NCBI RefSeq assembly: GCF_016808095.1
Contig: NC_068973.1
Span: 11,652,501 to 11,716,500 of the forward strand
Length of the DNA stretch: 64,000 nucleotides
Reading direction: 5' to 3'
Origin: Vigna angularis
Lineage: Eukaryota; Streptophyta; Magnoliopsida; Fabales; Fabaceae
In this document: in pieces, positions 38,118 through 51,003 of the stretch
How the letters are laid out: each line of letters begins with the position of its first letter
How positions within the stretch are numbered: position 1 is the first letter of the stretch
Translations under genes and position numbers: made by a program
Notes under the pieces: model-generated
What the model saw: the letters and a program-made list of their open reading frames with translations, nothing else
Told to the model about the DNA's origin: nothing
Database searches by the model: none

Positions 38118-39125
38118 TCTTTTATTTCTTGTTAATTTTTTTAAAATACAAATTTGACATGTGTCAAATTAACATTGTGTCACGTGACAATGACAGTGTG
38201 ATGTGGCACTAACAGTGCTATGTGTAATTGTCATGTGACATATCATTGCATTAGTCTTAATTTGATTCTTGTATTTTTATTTTGTCTCAATTTAGTCTAA
38301 TTTTGTTTTAAAATTTAACAAATTTGTCCTATCCCAAATTAAAACAAAATTTAATTTGTATATAAATGTTATATAACATTTTTATTAAAATTGATATTTT
38401 TATTAAATATTTTTATTTAAATTTAGTTAGATTATATTTATATTTAGTCAATTATATAAATCTTAATTATGTTATTTAAATATGCTTATAAGAGTTGAAA
38501 AAAATCAATAACATGACATGTTAGTGTAAATTTTTCAAATCACGTGACTTAGTAAACAAATTAATGTCATGAGATTTCAATTTTTTAAAATTAAAAATGG
38601 GAGAAAATTTCATGAAAACTCTAATTAATGTAGAAAAGTACGAAAAAGAAAAAAAAGTAACATAATTTCCATGAAAATTTTCTCTCATTTTCTATTTTAA
38701 AAAAATATAATTTTATGTTAATAATTTATTTACTGAGTCGACATTATTTGAAAAATCCACACTAGCTTGACATGTGATTATTATTTATTAAGATATATTT
38801 AAAAACATAATTAATATTTATATAATTAATTAAATATAAATATAAATAAAGTTAATATTGTTAAAAATATTTAATAAAAATATCATTTCAATAAGAATAT
38901 TTATATAAAATTTATATACAAATTAAATTTGTTTGAATTTGAGAAAAGATAAAATTATTTAATTTTTTGAAAAAGTAAACTAAATTAAGACAAGATAAAT
39001 ATAAAAAATTAAATTGAAACTAATTAACTGTAAATGTTATGTTATAGTGTTATTGTCCCATAACACAATATAAATTTGATATTTGTCAAATTTTTATTTT
39101 TAAATAAATGAAAAAAGAAATAAAA
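38118..39125. repeat. Large imperfect inverted repeat (foldback element, ~1 kb)
   Basis: The outer end AAATTTGACATGTGTCAAATT (about 38150) is mirrored by TTTGATATTTGTCAAATTT (about 39080). Successive blocks match inward: ACACTGT...GTCACGTGACA, TCTTAATTTAGT, TTTAATTTGTATATAAA, and GGGAGAAAATTTCATGAAAA with CCATGAAAATTTTCTCTC around a centre near 38640. The whole stretch can fold into one long hairpin with about 0.45-0.5 kb arms. It encodes nothing recognisable. It fits a foldback transposon or MITE-like element. Confidence 0.8.
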
Positions 39126-39752
39126 ATAAAAATAATTAAAAAAAATTTAAAAATTAAAATGGCCAAAAACTAACACGTGATACTCTTTTCCTTTTTTTAA
39201 GGATTTAGTAAAATATTAACAATAACAACCTGATTGTTTTAATTTTTAAAAAATAAAAATTTAATTGAAAAGAAAAATTAACATACCTATTTGAGACAAA
39301 TATTTAAAAAATGAAAATTCGGAAATTATTTAACTTTTAATAAAAGAGAATTAAAAAATATAAAACAATGAAAAAAATAGTTTAGAAATAAAATTAAAAT
39401 TTTTATTATTTAAAATTTAATTCAAATTTAAAAAAATCCATTTTTAATTTCTTCCTAACAGAATATGGTATTTAAAGCTGCCAAGGAATATAAAGGCGGC
39501 TAATTGAGCACGGATTTTATATTAAAATGACAAGACGTTGTTAACGACTTTGAGTATGTATGTTGTGTAGGTTAGATTTTATTTTATTTTATTTTAATCT
39601 ACAACGTAATCAACATGGATCTTTCATCTCTTGATCTCAGATTTTATTAGTCACGCGGAGCGTTAGATAATACCTCAAACAAATTAAACATATATAATGG
39701 TCATTTTAATTCGATTGATTGATATATCATAATAGTAATAATAATAAGATTA

Positions 39753-39768
39753 ATTATTATTATTATTA

Positions 39769-39827
<59 letters not shown>
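39753..39827. repeat. (TTA)n microsatellite
   Basis: About 25 TTA units with one interruption near 39772. A shorter AATAAT-type run lies at 40546-40580. Confidence 0.95.
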
Positions 39828-42800
39828 CGATGAGTTTGGGTGCTACCTTTATCATCAATAAAGCTTCAATATTACTATTATTTAAATGATGACGAAATGA
39901 GATAAAAGAGAAGTAAGATAAAAGTTAATAGTTTTTTATTCTTTTATTTTGTATTTTTTATTCATAAAATATAAAACTTGTCTTTTATATCTTTCCATAA
40001 TAATTCTATTTCTAGTTTAGATTCTATTTAAGTATATTAAACCAAAAGAAAGAAATTAAGAAGTGTAGACAAAGGGTACTAGAAAGTAGGAGTAATTAAC
40101 CACCATTTTAATCCAAATCACTAAAAGTAGACAAAAACAAAGAAGAAATATGAAACATAAATAAGAAAAATGAATACACATATAAAAAATATAAAATTGT
40201 TAACTCTAGAAAATAAAAGAATTTGAATGCAACTTAAACTTACCTTTAGGGAACAATATACAATTATGCTTATTAAAAGCTAATAGAAATAGGCTAATTA
40301 TTTTACAAGAAAATACCACGCACGTGATAATAAACAAAAGAAGCCGTACACATTTTATTTTTTATTAATTACTCCTAACTTATGCTTTCTTAGTAAATGA
40401 ACAAAATCACGCTTGATGTAATTTTGACTAACCATGATAATAATAAATAAATAAATGAATAAGTTAGTTGATCAATCATTAATTTATGATTTCTTAATCC
40501 AGAAAGGCTAATCATGAAAGGGTATCATATATTTGGTTAATAGTCCATAATAATAATAGTAATAATAAATAATAATAATAATATTTTCTTAAAGTGTGTG
40601 TGGGTCTAATGGAAAAAAATATTATTATCTTCATATTCAACCACCGACTCCTATCCTCATCACAATATAATATTTGCTTTCTTTCTTTAGGGTTCATCGA
40701 AAAAGCCTTACAACTTGTTTGTTATAGCTTAGTAGGACTGAGGTAATGGATACCTAAAAAATATATTTAAAAATTTATCTTTTAGAATAATTTACATCAA
40801 GTAATAATCAATTTCTTGTTTAGTATAATTTTGCTTATGTAATGGGATACTCATATATAAAACCTTCAACTATAACAAAATTTGTTTCTAGCTAGCGACA
40901 TATAATAGAATGCAACTTCAATGCAAATTGAGAATTACCCTATAAAAAAAGTTAGAAAGAATATGAATGTTAAGTAATCAATATGATAAACTATTTTGCT
41001 TAAACTCTGTATTTATATAAATTATATTGAACTTTTACTTATTATTAACGTAATTATGTTTCAATCACATCTTAACCACAATTACTATACTGATTTGTGC
41101 TAATCTTTTCTAATGTTTTTAACCACGTAGACTATACAACATACTTTTACTGATAGGTTAACTTACAAAACGATTCATTAAAGACACAATGAGCTTCTTG
41201 GCTACTGCCCATACTAGGATTCAGTTGGATCAAAATCGGATCCGACCACTTCCCAATGTCCATGTTGGTCTCATACTATACATGAATGTTTTTATGTGTT
41301 TACTATAACAATTGTTAAGACTTCTAGCAACTTGAAAATAAGCTAATCATGGTTTAATTAGTGGTAAAAATACTTAGGGTCTAGTTCTGTTGTTGTTTAA
41401 AAAAATACAAGTGGGTAAAATATTGACTTTAGGTTCAATATTTTACAATAATGCATTTTTATAAATTTCTTCTTTAAAAAATTAAACTCTAATCATTGAC
41501 CTAATCTTTGCTTCCGAGGCATTTTATAATTGTTTTGGTTTACATGATTCATGGTTTGTATATAAAACAAATCGTCAGAATAAAGTAAAGAAAAGAGAGT
41601 GTGGAAACTTTGAACTTAGTTACCCTGCATACATCATCTCCCAATTGATGCAAAATATCTTCATATTGATTTTTTAGGAAATGCAACCCCATTAACCAAT
41701 TAGCAATTCATTAGAAACACATATCTTTATCTCTTCTTGTGATTTTTTCTGAATTTTATCTGGATTTTTAATTTTTAAATAAAAGTTAACGAGTTTTAGT
41801 TTCTAAATTTTTCAACGACATTTTATATGTTATCAAATAACATTAGTTAATTACTACAATGTTAGTTTAATCAAAGTTCACACCATTATACATAAAAGTT
41901 TACATGTAATTTTATTCATAAACCCTATTTTTATTCTTCACCTATTGGTTAAATTTTTAAACTATTATTTGTTTAATGATGTTAAGTTTTTTTATGCACA
42001 AATAAAACATGACGTATCACAAATAGTTGTTAGAGTTTAAATAACTAATGAAGAAGTATTGCCAACATCATTGTTATTAAATTATTAATTAGAGTTACAA
42101 TGATGGGTAATGTTGCACAAAAATATAAAAAATGATATAGCATAAGATTATCTTTTTTGTTACATAATAAAATGACCTTTAATTTCAACAATATAAAATA
42201 ATAATATTTGCTTGAATTTACCTTCACAAATTTCAATCGATCTAAAATAAAAGGAAAGGAAGAAGGAGGAGTGAAATTTGCACTTATGCAGTTGAGGAAG
42301 AGTAGCCAATGACACACTTTCCTGTTTTTCATTTTCACACGTATCACCATTTCAATAATATGTTGGAATACGTAAGCCATTATTTTCCTCCACTAACGAT
42401 AAATTTTGTTACTGCAGTTACGTACTACAAAACCCAACTTCAGAATATTATCTTCATAATCAAAGTCAAACCTCCTGAATGAGACAACATTTTCTATCAT
42501 TAGTCTAATCTGTGTCAATAAATTTTGAAAGAGTTTCATATATTCAAAAATCAGCATTACTATTACTTCAAAATGCAAGTTGAATAATTTTAGAATAAGT
42601 TTTTTTTGTCCTTTTCCATTTTAAGTATGTTGTTAAATTACCGATTTTAAGGTATTATCTATTTTAAAATTTGAAATTTGTTATATAGGGTAAAAAGTGA
42701 ATTTTAAATTTAATCAATTCTATAAAATTTGTTTATAAGATTAAGTTTGCGTTCATTTATATAATGTAAATTGGTTATCATTAGTCAATGTGAGACTTTC

Positions 42801-42977
42801 AGCACTTATTCTTCACGTCGAGACATATACATTTCAAGTGTTGGGACTAAAAATTAATAAGTGGTCAAATAGCAACCCGATAACAGATGGAACAATATTA
42901 AACAAACAATAAATCTTTTGACAACATGTGATACAATAGGTTCAACAAATAACAAAAGTCATTAAAATAGATTAAAA
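39828..42977. other. AT-rich intergenic stretch
   Basis: No gene or element with clear ends was found over about 3.1 kb. Short frames such as those at 42045-42578 have no domain I recognise. Confidence 0.5.
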
Positions 42978-43010
42978 ATGTGGCTCTAATACCATGTTAA
43001 GAAGTGAATT
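42978..43010 (-). repeat. Copia primer-site and LTR-end relic
   Basis: The minus strand reads CACTTCTTAACA then TGGTATTAGAGCCA, an LTR end followed by a methionine-tRNA primer site. It is oriented against the Copia that follows, so it belongs to a separate relic, similar in type to the LTR at 23576-23696. Confidence 0.55.
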
Positions 43011-43134
43011 TTAAACCTAAATTATTGAGATATTATTGTGATATTATCATTGGTTATTTATTTTATCATTAATTATGAGATATATTCTTAACCTATTTAT
43101 GAACATAATTATGGACACAACATGACAGGAAATT

Positions 43135-44333
43135 TCTTTATTTGATAAACGTTAAAAGGATTACAACCATATCGGTAGGATTGCCAAATGGGAAAGATGT
43201 CACTACTACAAATGAGGGTAGTGTGATTTTGGATGGTGGTTTTCAATTTGATAATGTGCTTTGTGTGCCAGAATAAACTTACAACTTAAATTTTGTATTT
43301 TAATTAATTGATGCCTTAAATTGTATCACGTTCAATTTACAAATGCATTGTCTGTAATATATGACCAAAATATGATGACATTAATTGGAGTGGGTGAAGG
43401 AACGGACAAACTTTTTTTTTCGGTATTATGAAGATACACCCATTAATGTTTGACAAGGATTGACCAATTGATCGATGACATAAATGGTTGGGTCATCTAT
43501 CATAAAAGGTGTTGAAGTTCATCCCTCCTATGAGTTAGTTTAGTAGAAGCAAAAATACTAAAATATATTATATATGCCCCTGTGGTAAACAACATAGGAA
43601 CCGTTTTTAACTAAGTGAGCATACTCTAAGTAGTTTGTTGTGATTTATAAGAACCTCATCGCACTACTTGATCTAGTGGGGCACACTATTACTTAACAAT
43701 TAACAATGATTATCCCAGTTTAGTTTGGATTTATTTGTTATGCAACAAAACTAAATTTATGTCTATGCTTATGCACTTTTTTGCCTTTGTTGAAAGATAA
43801 TTTGATATGAAAATAAAGAAAACACAAAGTGACAATGACACCAAATTTAATTGTTTGCATGATATTTCATTAAAGAATGGAATTATGTTTGAGATATTTT
43901 GTGTGGGTACTCCACAAAAAAATGAAAGAGTGGAAAGAAAACATCAACATATCATGAATGTGGCACGAACACTCAAATTTAAAGGTATTTTACCAATACA
44001 GTTTTGGGATGAATGTGTGTTAGCAACATGCCATTTAATTAATCTCACACCGTCTAATGTACACAATTATTTGACCCTTAACAAAAAAATTTATGTTGAA
44101 CCACCAAGGTATGATAACATGAAAGTTGTTGGTTGCTTGTGTTATGCACATCATCAACGTCATGATGGAGATAAATTTGATAAATTTGTCAGTAGAAGTC
44201 AAAGCGTATTTTTGTGGGGTATCCTTATGGATAAAAGGGATGAAAATTGTATGATTTGGAATCTCACCAATACTTTGTCTCTACAAATGTGAAATTTTAC
44301 GAAAATGAATTTCCTTTATCTTGTAACTAAACA
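43135..44333 (+). pseudogene. Copia protease/integrase remnant (left half)
   Basis: Near 43165 a decayed protease-linked block reads VGLPNGKDV with FDNVLCVP. The longest open part (43807-44292) is integrase: QSDNDTKFNC keeps the second catalytic D region, GTPQKNERVERKH keeps the E region, and QFWDECVLATCHLIN and VVGCLCYAH follow. The expected next block (PYG..G..., FYENEFP) continues in other frames to 44333, where the CACTA element cuts in. Confidence 0.85.
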
Positions 44334-45560
44334 ATACCACTAGTAAAAAATATGGATATTAAATTGTATATTTGGCATCAGTTTCTTTTCAACCGAAGCA
44401 TAAAATGATACAGTGACATTTTTGCAATTATCGCAAACATATATGTCTCGGTTCTTAAAGGGGCCTATGACTTCAATTCTATGAACAACCATGGTCAAAT
44501 CTTACTACAAATTTGACTTTTCAGTTGACTCGTTTTTGAACTAGGTTTATGGCCTCGATTGTTTAGAGAAACGAGGGCCATAAAGTCTTTATGTTTTGGT
44601 TATGCCGCGAACTAAGATATAAAATAACGAAAAATATTATTATTTTTTTAAGAAGCTTTAAGTAGCGGTTCTTAGTAGAACCAAGGTCATAGAGCTTTTA
44701 TTGTTTCAGTTAATAAAATAACTGAGGTAATAACATGTGTTTCCAGGGTTAAATTTTGTTAAGTAACATAAACTCTTGCACATTTCTTCTTCGTTTTCTC
44801 CATCGCACTGCTCTCTCGTCTCGTCTTCCATTTTTGCGACCATCATCCTCAACATTTTTTCCATTTTTCTTTGATTTTACGTTGATTAAGTACTTATGTA
44901 TCATTTTCTTTTATTTTAACTGATTGATTTTGTGCACAGATACTCTTTTGAAAGGTGTTTTGGGACATTCATTTCGTTTTGTTTCAACACCAAATCCACC
45001 TTCAATGTTAGTTTCATTTTAGATTTTTGGTGTTTTCATTTGGTTGTTTGTTCTTCATACACCATATACATTAAAACATATGTATAAGTAAAACTGATAG
45101 TATGCTCAAACAAACTTGAAATGACTTGAAATTTTGTTGGAAGGACCAAAATATCATAAAAACCCTCACAAAAAATTTCAGTTCAAAATTCAAAGTCTAA
45201 CTATTTTAAATATCTTTGCAAAGTTTGAAAAAATAAAATAAAATTCTGAAAAATAGAAAACAATTTTTTTGGGAAAATGTAGAAGGATTAACTGGCTACA
45301 TAAGCTACCATGATATCATAATTTGTTTTATCCAAAATCAATATATAATAATGCGAAAACTGTCAACCAGAGTGAAAGTTATGATCGTTTAAAGATTTAC
45401 AATCAAAATAATTTTTAAACTTCATATTCACCCAAAATAAGGGCTCCTAGGGTTTTTCCCCAAAAATAGGAGTTTCAAATAGTGGTAAATTTTTTTTAAT
45501 AAAAAATAATAACCATAACTATCAAAACCAAAAAGCACAAGTAAATAGTTATATGTAGGA

Positions 45561-47753
45561 TGTAACGTCCCAAAAATATACGTCATGCATATATAGAAAG
45601 GACGTCATCATGCATAATATGTGAAAGCAGTTAAGAGTATTAAGGATTACAGTCATCCTCAAATTAGCTACAGAATTTTAAACTTAAACGTAGCAGAGTA
45701 TTTTAACGTACTAATGACAAATAGAACTCCTAAAACGACTAAGCGGCAACGTCAAACATCGTCACTGGATCAAACGACATTCCTTCATCTACTCCCGTAT
45801 AACGAATTATACGATCATCGCACATACACAAACACAAACAAGTAGGGTGAGCTAACATGCAACAAATCATGCATAATTACTTCGTTACAAACATCATATA
45901 AATTATGTCAGACACCCTCATACCATCATACCACAATTCCTATTAGACACTCGTCCCATAATACCTAATAAACATCACAATACCTAATAGACACTCATCC
46001 TACAATACCCAATAGACACTCATCCCACAATACCCAATAGACACTCATCCCACAATACCCAAATAAACACTCATTCCACAATACCCAATAGGCACTTATC
46101 CCCACGATATTCAATAGGCACTTATCCCAACGATATGTTGATGAGCGATACAACGGAAGGTTTTTCACTTGTGATGTCATTCTTAGTCCCCTCACTATGT
46201 CCAAAACCGGCACATAGACCAGGACATTCTGCCCTCCATACCATTCATAAGGTTAGTCCCCTCACTATGTCCTAAACCGGCACATAGACCAGGACATTCC
46301 GCCCTCCATACCATTCACAAGGTTAGTCCCCTCACTATGTCCTAAACCGGCACATAGACCAGGACCTCCTGCCCCTCTCACCACATAATTCATCATTCTC
46401 TACTTGAGACTGAATGATTATTAGAGTATCAGGATAACCTCCAACTTCATGACCCTCAACATCAACATATACGCACATACCATGACATTACAGAATCTCT
46501 CCACTAAACTCATACCATGCTCATATTCCTTAACTCATATTATACCATTACGAAATCTACCCATAATCCTCATACACATACCATGACATTACAGAATCTC
46601 TCCGCGAGACTCATACCATACTCACATTCCTCGACTCATATTATACCCTTACGACATTTCCCCGTAATACTCATACATGTTTAGATGAATAAATTCAAAT
46701 CAAATAAACTTCAATCATTTCATAAATCATACAAACTGAATATATTCCAACAAGATATATTACATGATAATTTAACAGTACATAATCTGTACACAAGATT
46801 TAAGTTAAAAACTTGTCGAGTAAACTTCCAGGAAAGAGAGGTGCGTCACAATGGACAACTTAAGTACCAAGTCTTTCCTTAGCCAAAGTGTTCCTCAACT
46901 AGTTTTTAACAAATTTCTTATTAACAGATTCAAAACAACAGCATATAATATTTACACCGAATATCAATATAGATAAACATACAGTAAGCATTAACAATAT
47001 TCATACATAATTTCAAGACATGAATAGTAATAAAACAGTACTAAATCATAATATAAAAGCTTAGAAAAGTTAGCTCCCCTACCTCTATTCCAGATTCCTC
47101 TTGATCTGAATTTATTTCCCCGAAACCCTTCAGAACCTCTACTCTTCTTGCAACTAAAAATTTCTCCCTAGCTCTTTCTTCTCTATTTCTCAAGCTCTCA
47201 CTTGATTCCTCTTTTCTTGGTGCAAAATACCCTTCCCTCCCATGACTATTTATAGGTAAAAAAATTTACTATTCATTAATATTTTAATATTATTTATTAT
47301 TTTAATATTATTTAAAAAATAATATTTTAACCATTTACTCACCAAATCTGATCCTAGTTTCTACCTACTACTTTCTTCCATGCTAAGAAATCCTCATGCT
47401 GAAAATTTATTTTTACTATTCACTTTTTACTATTTACTATTCACTTTTTACTATTTACTATTCACTTTTTACTATTCAATTTAAAAAATTTACTAAATAA
47501 GTTACCAAAAATTTGAACCTCTCCTTCTAAAATTACTATAATTTTATATCCAAAATTTACATTTTTCTATCCATTAAAATTATTATTACTAATAAAATGC
47601 TAAAATTTACTACTATAAATATTTTTCATGAGTCTTACAAATTAAGCTACCAAAATTTCTTATTAATCTTTCCACATTTTATAAACTTATTATATTTTCC
47701 ATTCACAAAGAAATTTATTACTATTAAGGTAAATATTTTTTATGGGTCTTACA
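45561..47753 (-). repeat. 3' LTR of the gypsy-type element (2193 bp)
   Basis: On the plus strand it runs TGTAACGTCCC...GGGTCTTACA. It contains about six 25-bp units (ACACTCATCCCACAATACCC type, 45970-46130), three 70-bp units (46183-46380) and a triple TTTTTACTATTCAC-type repeat (about 47410-47480). Confidence 0.95.
46183..46380. repeat. 70-bp tandem repeat, three units (3' LTR)
   Basis: Units start TTAGTCCCCTCACTATGTCC at 46183, 46253 and 46323. The third diverges in its last part. Confidence 0.95.
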
Positions 47754-47768
47754 TTCTACCCCCCTTAA
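47754..47768 (-). promoter_or_regulatory. Polypurine tract of the gypsy-type element
   Basis: The minus strand reads TAAGGGGGGTAGAA directly before the TGTAAGACCC start of the 3' LTR. Confidence 0.85.
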
Positions 47769-47950
47769 AAAATTTTCGTCCTCGAAAATTGCCCTTGTTA
47801 TGAACGTAGTCATTATTTCATTCAAAAGACCATTATCTTTCAATCAAAATTACTTTGAGGTCCAGGCTCAACGTCAATCCCATCACTCTATAAAAGAGAT
47901 TGTCAAGGTCGATGCACATCCTCTCATACTCCCAAAAATGTAGTAAAAAT
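47769..47950 (-). pseudogene. C-terminal tail of gypsy pol
   Basis: Read on the minus strand this ends TTCGAGGACGAAAATTT just before the polypurine tract, the typical end of Tekay/Del-type chromovirus pol (FEDEN). Only this tail is left. Confidence 0.65.
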
Positions 47951-48039
47951 TGCATACTACTACATTTTTTTTTTTAACCGAAACTATTGAAGCCTCCGGT
48001 ATGCATGACCGGAACTGTGGGCACAGTGAGATTTTTGGC

Positions 48040-48306
48040 TATAAAAGGGGAAGCGAACCGCGTTGGGTGACACTTTGAGACGTTGTGACTTGGAGCGTGT
48101 GAGAGAGAGTGTGAGATCTTCTGACTGAGAGAGCTTTCGAGCAATCCTTTGGGTGCGAGTGAGATCTGAGCACCGAGAGTTCTCAGTGTGAGAGCTTGTG
48201 GGATCTGGACGTCTGAGTGTGGGAGATCGTAGAGTTTCTGCGCGAGATCGGAAACCCTTCCGGCCAAGCTTCAACGTTCATGTTCCAAGGCTTTGCTCCG
48301 TGGCAA
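48040..48306 (+). promoter_or_regulatory. Core promoter and leader of the WOX-like gene
   Basis: GGCTATAAAAGGGG places a consensus TATA box at 48040-48046, predicting a start near 48070. The following ~210 bases, rich in GTGAGAG/GAGATC, have no ATG until 48280, as expected of a real leader, and end at the strong donor at 48307. Confidence 0.65.
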
Positions 48307-49494
48307 GTAAGTGTTCTTTTCTCTTATCTCTTCCTTTCCTTTAACCAGCTTCTCCTTCTTCTTTATTCTTCCTTCTTTTCTTTCCTTCTTTCTTCTTTCT
48401 GCTTCCTTTCATGCACTTTTTCTTTTCTAAGCTTTTATTACTCGCAATTATATTCTGCTCTCTTCTTTTTACTCTGCTTCGTTCTTCTCTTTACTTTCCG
48501 CATTTTATTTTATTTGCTCATTATTTGCTTTCCTTTTCTCCTTCTATTTTCCTTTAATTAACTAAAACTATAAACACACTGTCTTAACAAAGATAAGGGG
48601 TATATCGGCTGGAAACAAGACGTTAATCTCCCTTCGTTTGAAGGTATGGTAGAGACAATCGGGTAGAACAACGCCACGTACCCCATAAAAACAGAAAACT
48701 TAAAAAAAAGAATTTTATTTGTATGCACAAAATGGACACGAACAAACTTGGATGTAGATCCGTTTAGGAACATTTGCGAGGACCGTGAAACAGATCTATT
48801 TTTGGACATTGAGACTTCAAGAATAGAACAATTAAACTAAAAAGAGAAGAAGAAAAATGAAAAACTTGACTTAAATTGGAATCTGACTTCACTGAAATAA
48901 ATCTTTTTATTCTTTTTTTTTTTATTTTTTATTTATTTATTTATTTATTTTTTTTTTATGAACAAAAACTTAGAGAATGGATATGGAAGCCAAGACAGTT
49001 CATAAACGATGGCGGTCCACCCCGAAACAAGTTAGAATCTTGCTGAACATCTACAACCATGGGATCATCAATCCTAGTCGAGATCAAGTTCGCGAGATCA
49101 CAGGACGACTCCAGGAGTACGGGGAAGTCGAAGAATATAGCGTCTACTGCTGGTTTCAGAACCATGGAAATCGGGTGAAGAATCGAGGCTGGCAACAAAG
49201 CATCCCTGGTAAACCTGGATCTTCATTTACTCTCCTTCCGCCGTTTATGTATGGTAAATCTTCTTTTCCTTTGCTCTTCTTTCCCTTTTATTTATTTTAT
49301 TAAACTCTGACTACTATTATTTTTGCATTTCCGCAGATCCTTCATGGGTGATTCCAAGGACTCCGGAGCTCTTAGATCTCTTTCCCATTCCCGTTATACA
49401 TAAAGAGGAAAAGAAAGTTACTCCACCTATGCCATTCCGTACCCAAGCTCCTTCCACAGAGCTTTCTCTGAGGTTGTCGCTCGCCGATCAGTAG
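48280..49494 (+). CDS. WUSCHEL-related homeobox (WOX-like) gene carried inside an LTR retrotransposon
   Basis: Three exons (48280-48306, 48974-49253, 49337-49494) join in phase into a 154-codon frame with GT-AG introns of 667 and 83 bases. The first donor is CAA|GTAAGT; the acceptors follow T-rich tracts. The homeodomain covers about residues 21-80: RWRSTPKQVRILL, a loop with INPSRDQ, REITGRLQEYG, and helix 3 with VYCWFQNH. Residues 114-121 (LLDLFPIP) resemble the WUS box, and 143-151 (TELSLRLSL) is an EAR-like repressor motif near the C terminus. This motif order is typical of WUS-clade WOX transcription factors, which act in the nucleus to control stem cells. Unusual: helix 3 has GN where WUS has KA after WFQNH, and the protein is short. 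Exon 1 (MFQGFAPWQ) is inferred from splice signals; translation could also begin at the ATG at 48977. Expression is not known. Confidence 0.85.
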
Positions 49495-49860
49495 TCTCCT
49501 TAGGAGACTGCTTTTATTTACTTATTGTATTTTATAATGGTCTGTACTCCTAATGGTCACTTGTGGCCAACTCACGAACATTTTATTTTTATTTATGCAC
49601 TGTGTGATATTTATCTGTTCTACTCTTTATGTATGTTTGCTTAATGTGTAGTACCATCTTCACACGAAGATTAAGGTATCTGTTATAACTATGAGATTTG
49701 GAAAACTATGCAGTCCCTATAACCTTATAGATCTGAGTTTATTGTAATATATGATATTTGTCATGACATACGCCATTGTCTTATTCATTTCCTTTAATGA
49801 AATTGAATTTCTTTGAGAATAGCTCCCAATTGTCCATTCTTATGCTAACACACATTTGTA
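49495..49860 (+). other. Probable 3' region of the WOX-like gene
   Basis: T-rich DNA after the stop with several weak AATAAA-like signals (for example near 49795). It separates the cargo gene from the gypsy protease remnant, so the captured segment probably ends near 49.85 kb. Confidence 0.4.
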
Positions 49861-50059
49861 ATATTCCCATCACGAGACAAGAACACATAAAATTATATCC
49901 TTCAAAATATCTGCACAAATTATACTACTAACCGCGCCAAACAATATATTCATTTAAGTATCATAACTGAATTTGAAACACCCTAATTCGTATACACTTA
50001 TATATCACAATTTCCGTTGAGCTAACACCACAAAACACATGTCTCCAAATCATCTGAGT

Positions 50060-50858
50060 CGGGAAACACTTACTACTTTAAACCACAGTCAAGAAGAATA
50101 TGGTTGACAGTCAACCAAATCCATTCCCAAAATTTCATTCAGGCCTTCAAGAGGTAAATAGATCAAGTTCACCGTGAACTTGCATCCGACGACGATAATT
50201 GAGTATCCAACACTAACTGAACTGGTCGAGATTTGTCCTGATACTGGCATAAAACCACCAGTTCGACTCCTAGATCACTCACTGGTGTACTGAAGTCTTC
50301 CAAACCAAACATTTCTTCTCCTCAATTTTCACTCCCGAGGGTTTAGGGCAGTCTCCCTTGCAGTGAACCTCACTACCATTATAACACGTTACTGATGTAG
50401 GTACAAGCGGTTGGGATCGCTGATAGGGTTTCTTGCTTTACTTTCCCCCAATTGATTTGTTCATCTGCGTCTTGTCAACTCAACTTCAGTTTCGATCCAT
50501 CTTCAAAATCTCTAAACCATGGGTTTGCTTCATCGACACTAGTATCGCCACAAAATTTAGTAGGATGGTTTTACAGAAAGCTTTCCAAATTCCACTCTTG
50601 AACCGAAATAACAGAGGAGAAAGCACTCTGAGTGGCCCTACCACCAGTCAACACTTCAGTGAATTGTCTTTGAGTGTTCTCAGATGCCATTCTCGCGTTC
50701 TCGGTAGATACCCTTGCGGCTTTAGAATTCTGCAGGGTTATGGTATTTTGCTCAATCAATGCAGCATTTTGTTGTTGCGATGCCTGAAGTACAGACTTCA
50801 GCATCTCATTAGATTCAGACGGCGCGTTCTGAGGGAGAGAATGAAATCTAGGTGTCAT
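50060..50858 (-). pseudogene. gag start and protease remnant of the gypsy-type element
   Basis: A 95-codon frame (50858-50571) starts MTPRFHSLPQNAPSE and is Gln/Asn/Ala-rich with QFTEVLTGGRATQS and SVQEWNLESFL, as at the start of plant gypsy gag. A frame change then leads into HHPTKFCGDTSVDEANPWFR (to about 50470). Near 50150 a protease-side block reads GLNEILGMDLV. The rest of gag-pol is absent. Confidence 0.8.
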
Positions 50859-50989
50859 CTTCCGTTCTCACAGAGAAGAAAGACCATCAATTCCACTTAA
50901 AGAAACAACGATAATCCACTAAAACATTTCTAAGAGTGCACAAGCATGAGCAAGGCACACCCATCCTACAGGATTTCCTAAGGAAATAA

Positions 50990-51003
50990 CTGCTCTGATA
51001 CCA
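50990..51003 (-). promoter_or_regulatory. Primer binding site of the gypsy-type element
   Basis: The minus strand reads TGGTATCAGAGCAG, a methionine-tRNA type primer site, four bases inside the 5' LTR. It fixes the orientation of the element. Confidence 0.9.

Noticed and set aside
45621..46213. Open frames of 74 and 72 codons, repeated at 51068-51660
   Set aside because: They occur twice only because they lie in the two LTRs; one is simply translation of the 25-bp repeat.
47974..48274. Overlapping minus-strand frames of 96-97 codons opposite the WOX leader
   Set aside because: Ser/Arg-rich with no domain; they mirror the GA/GT-rich leader of the plus-strand gene.
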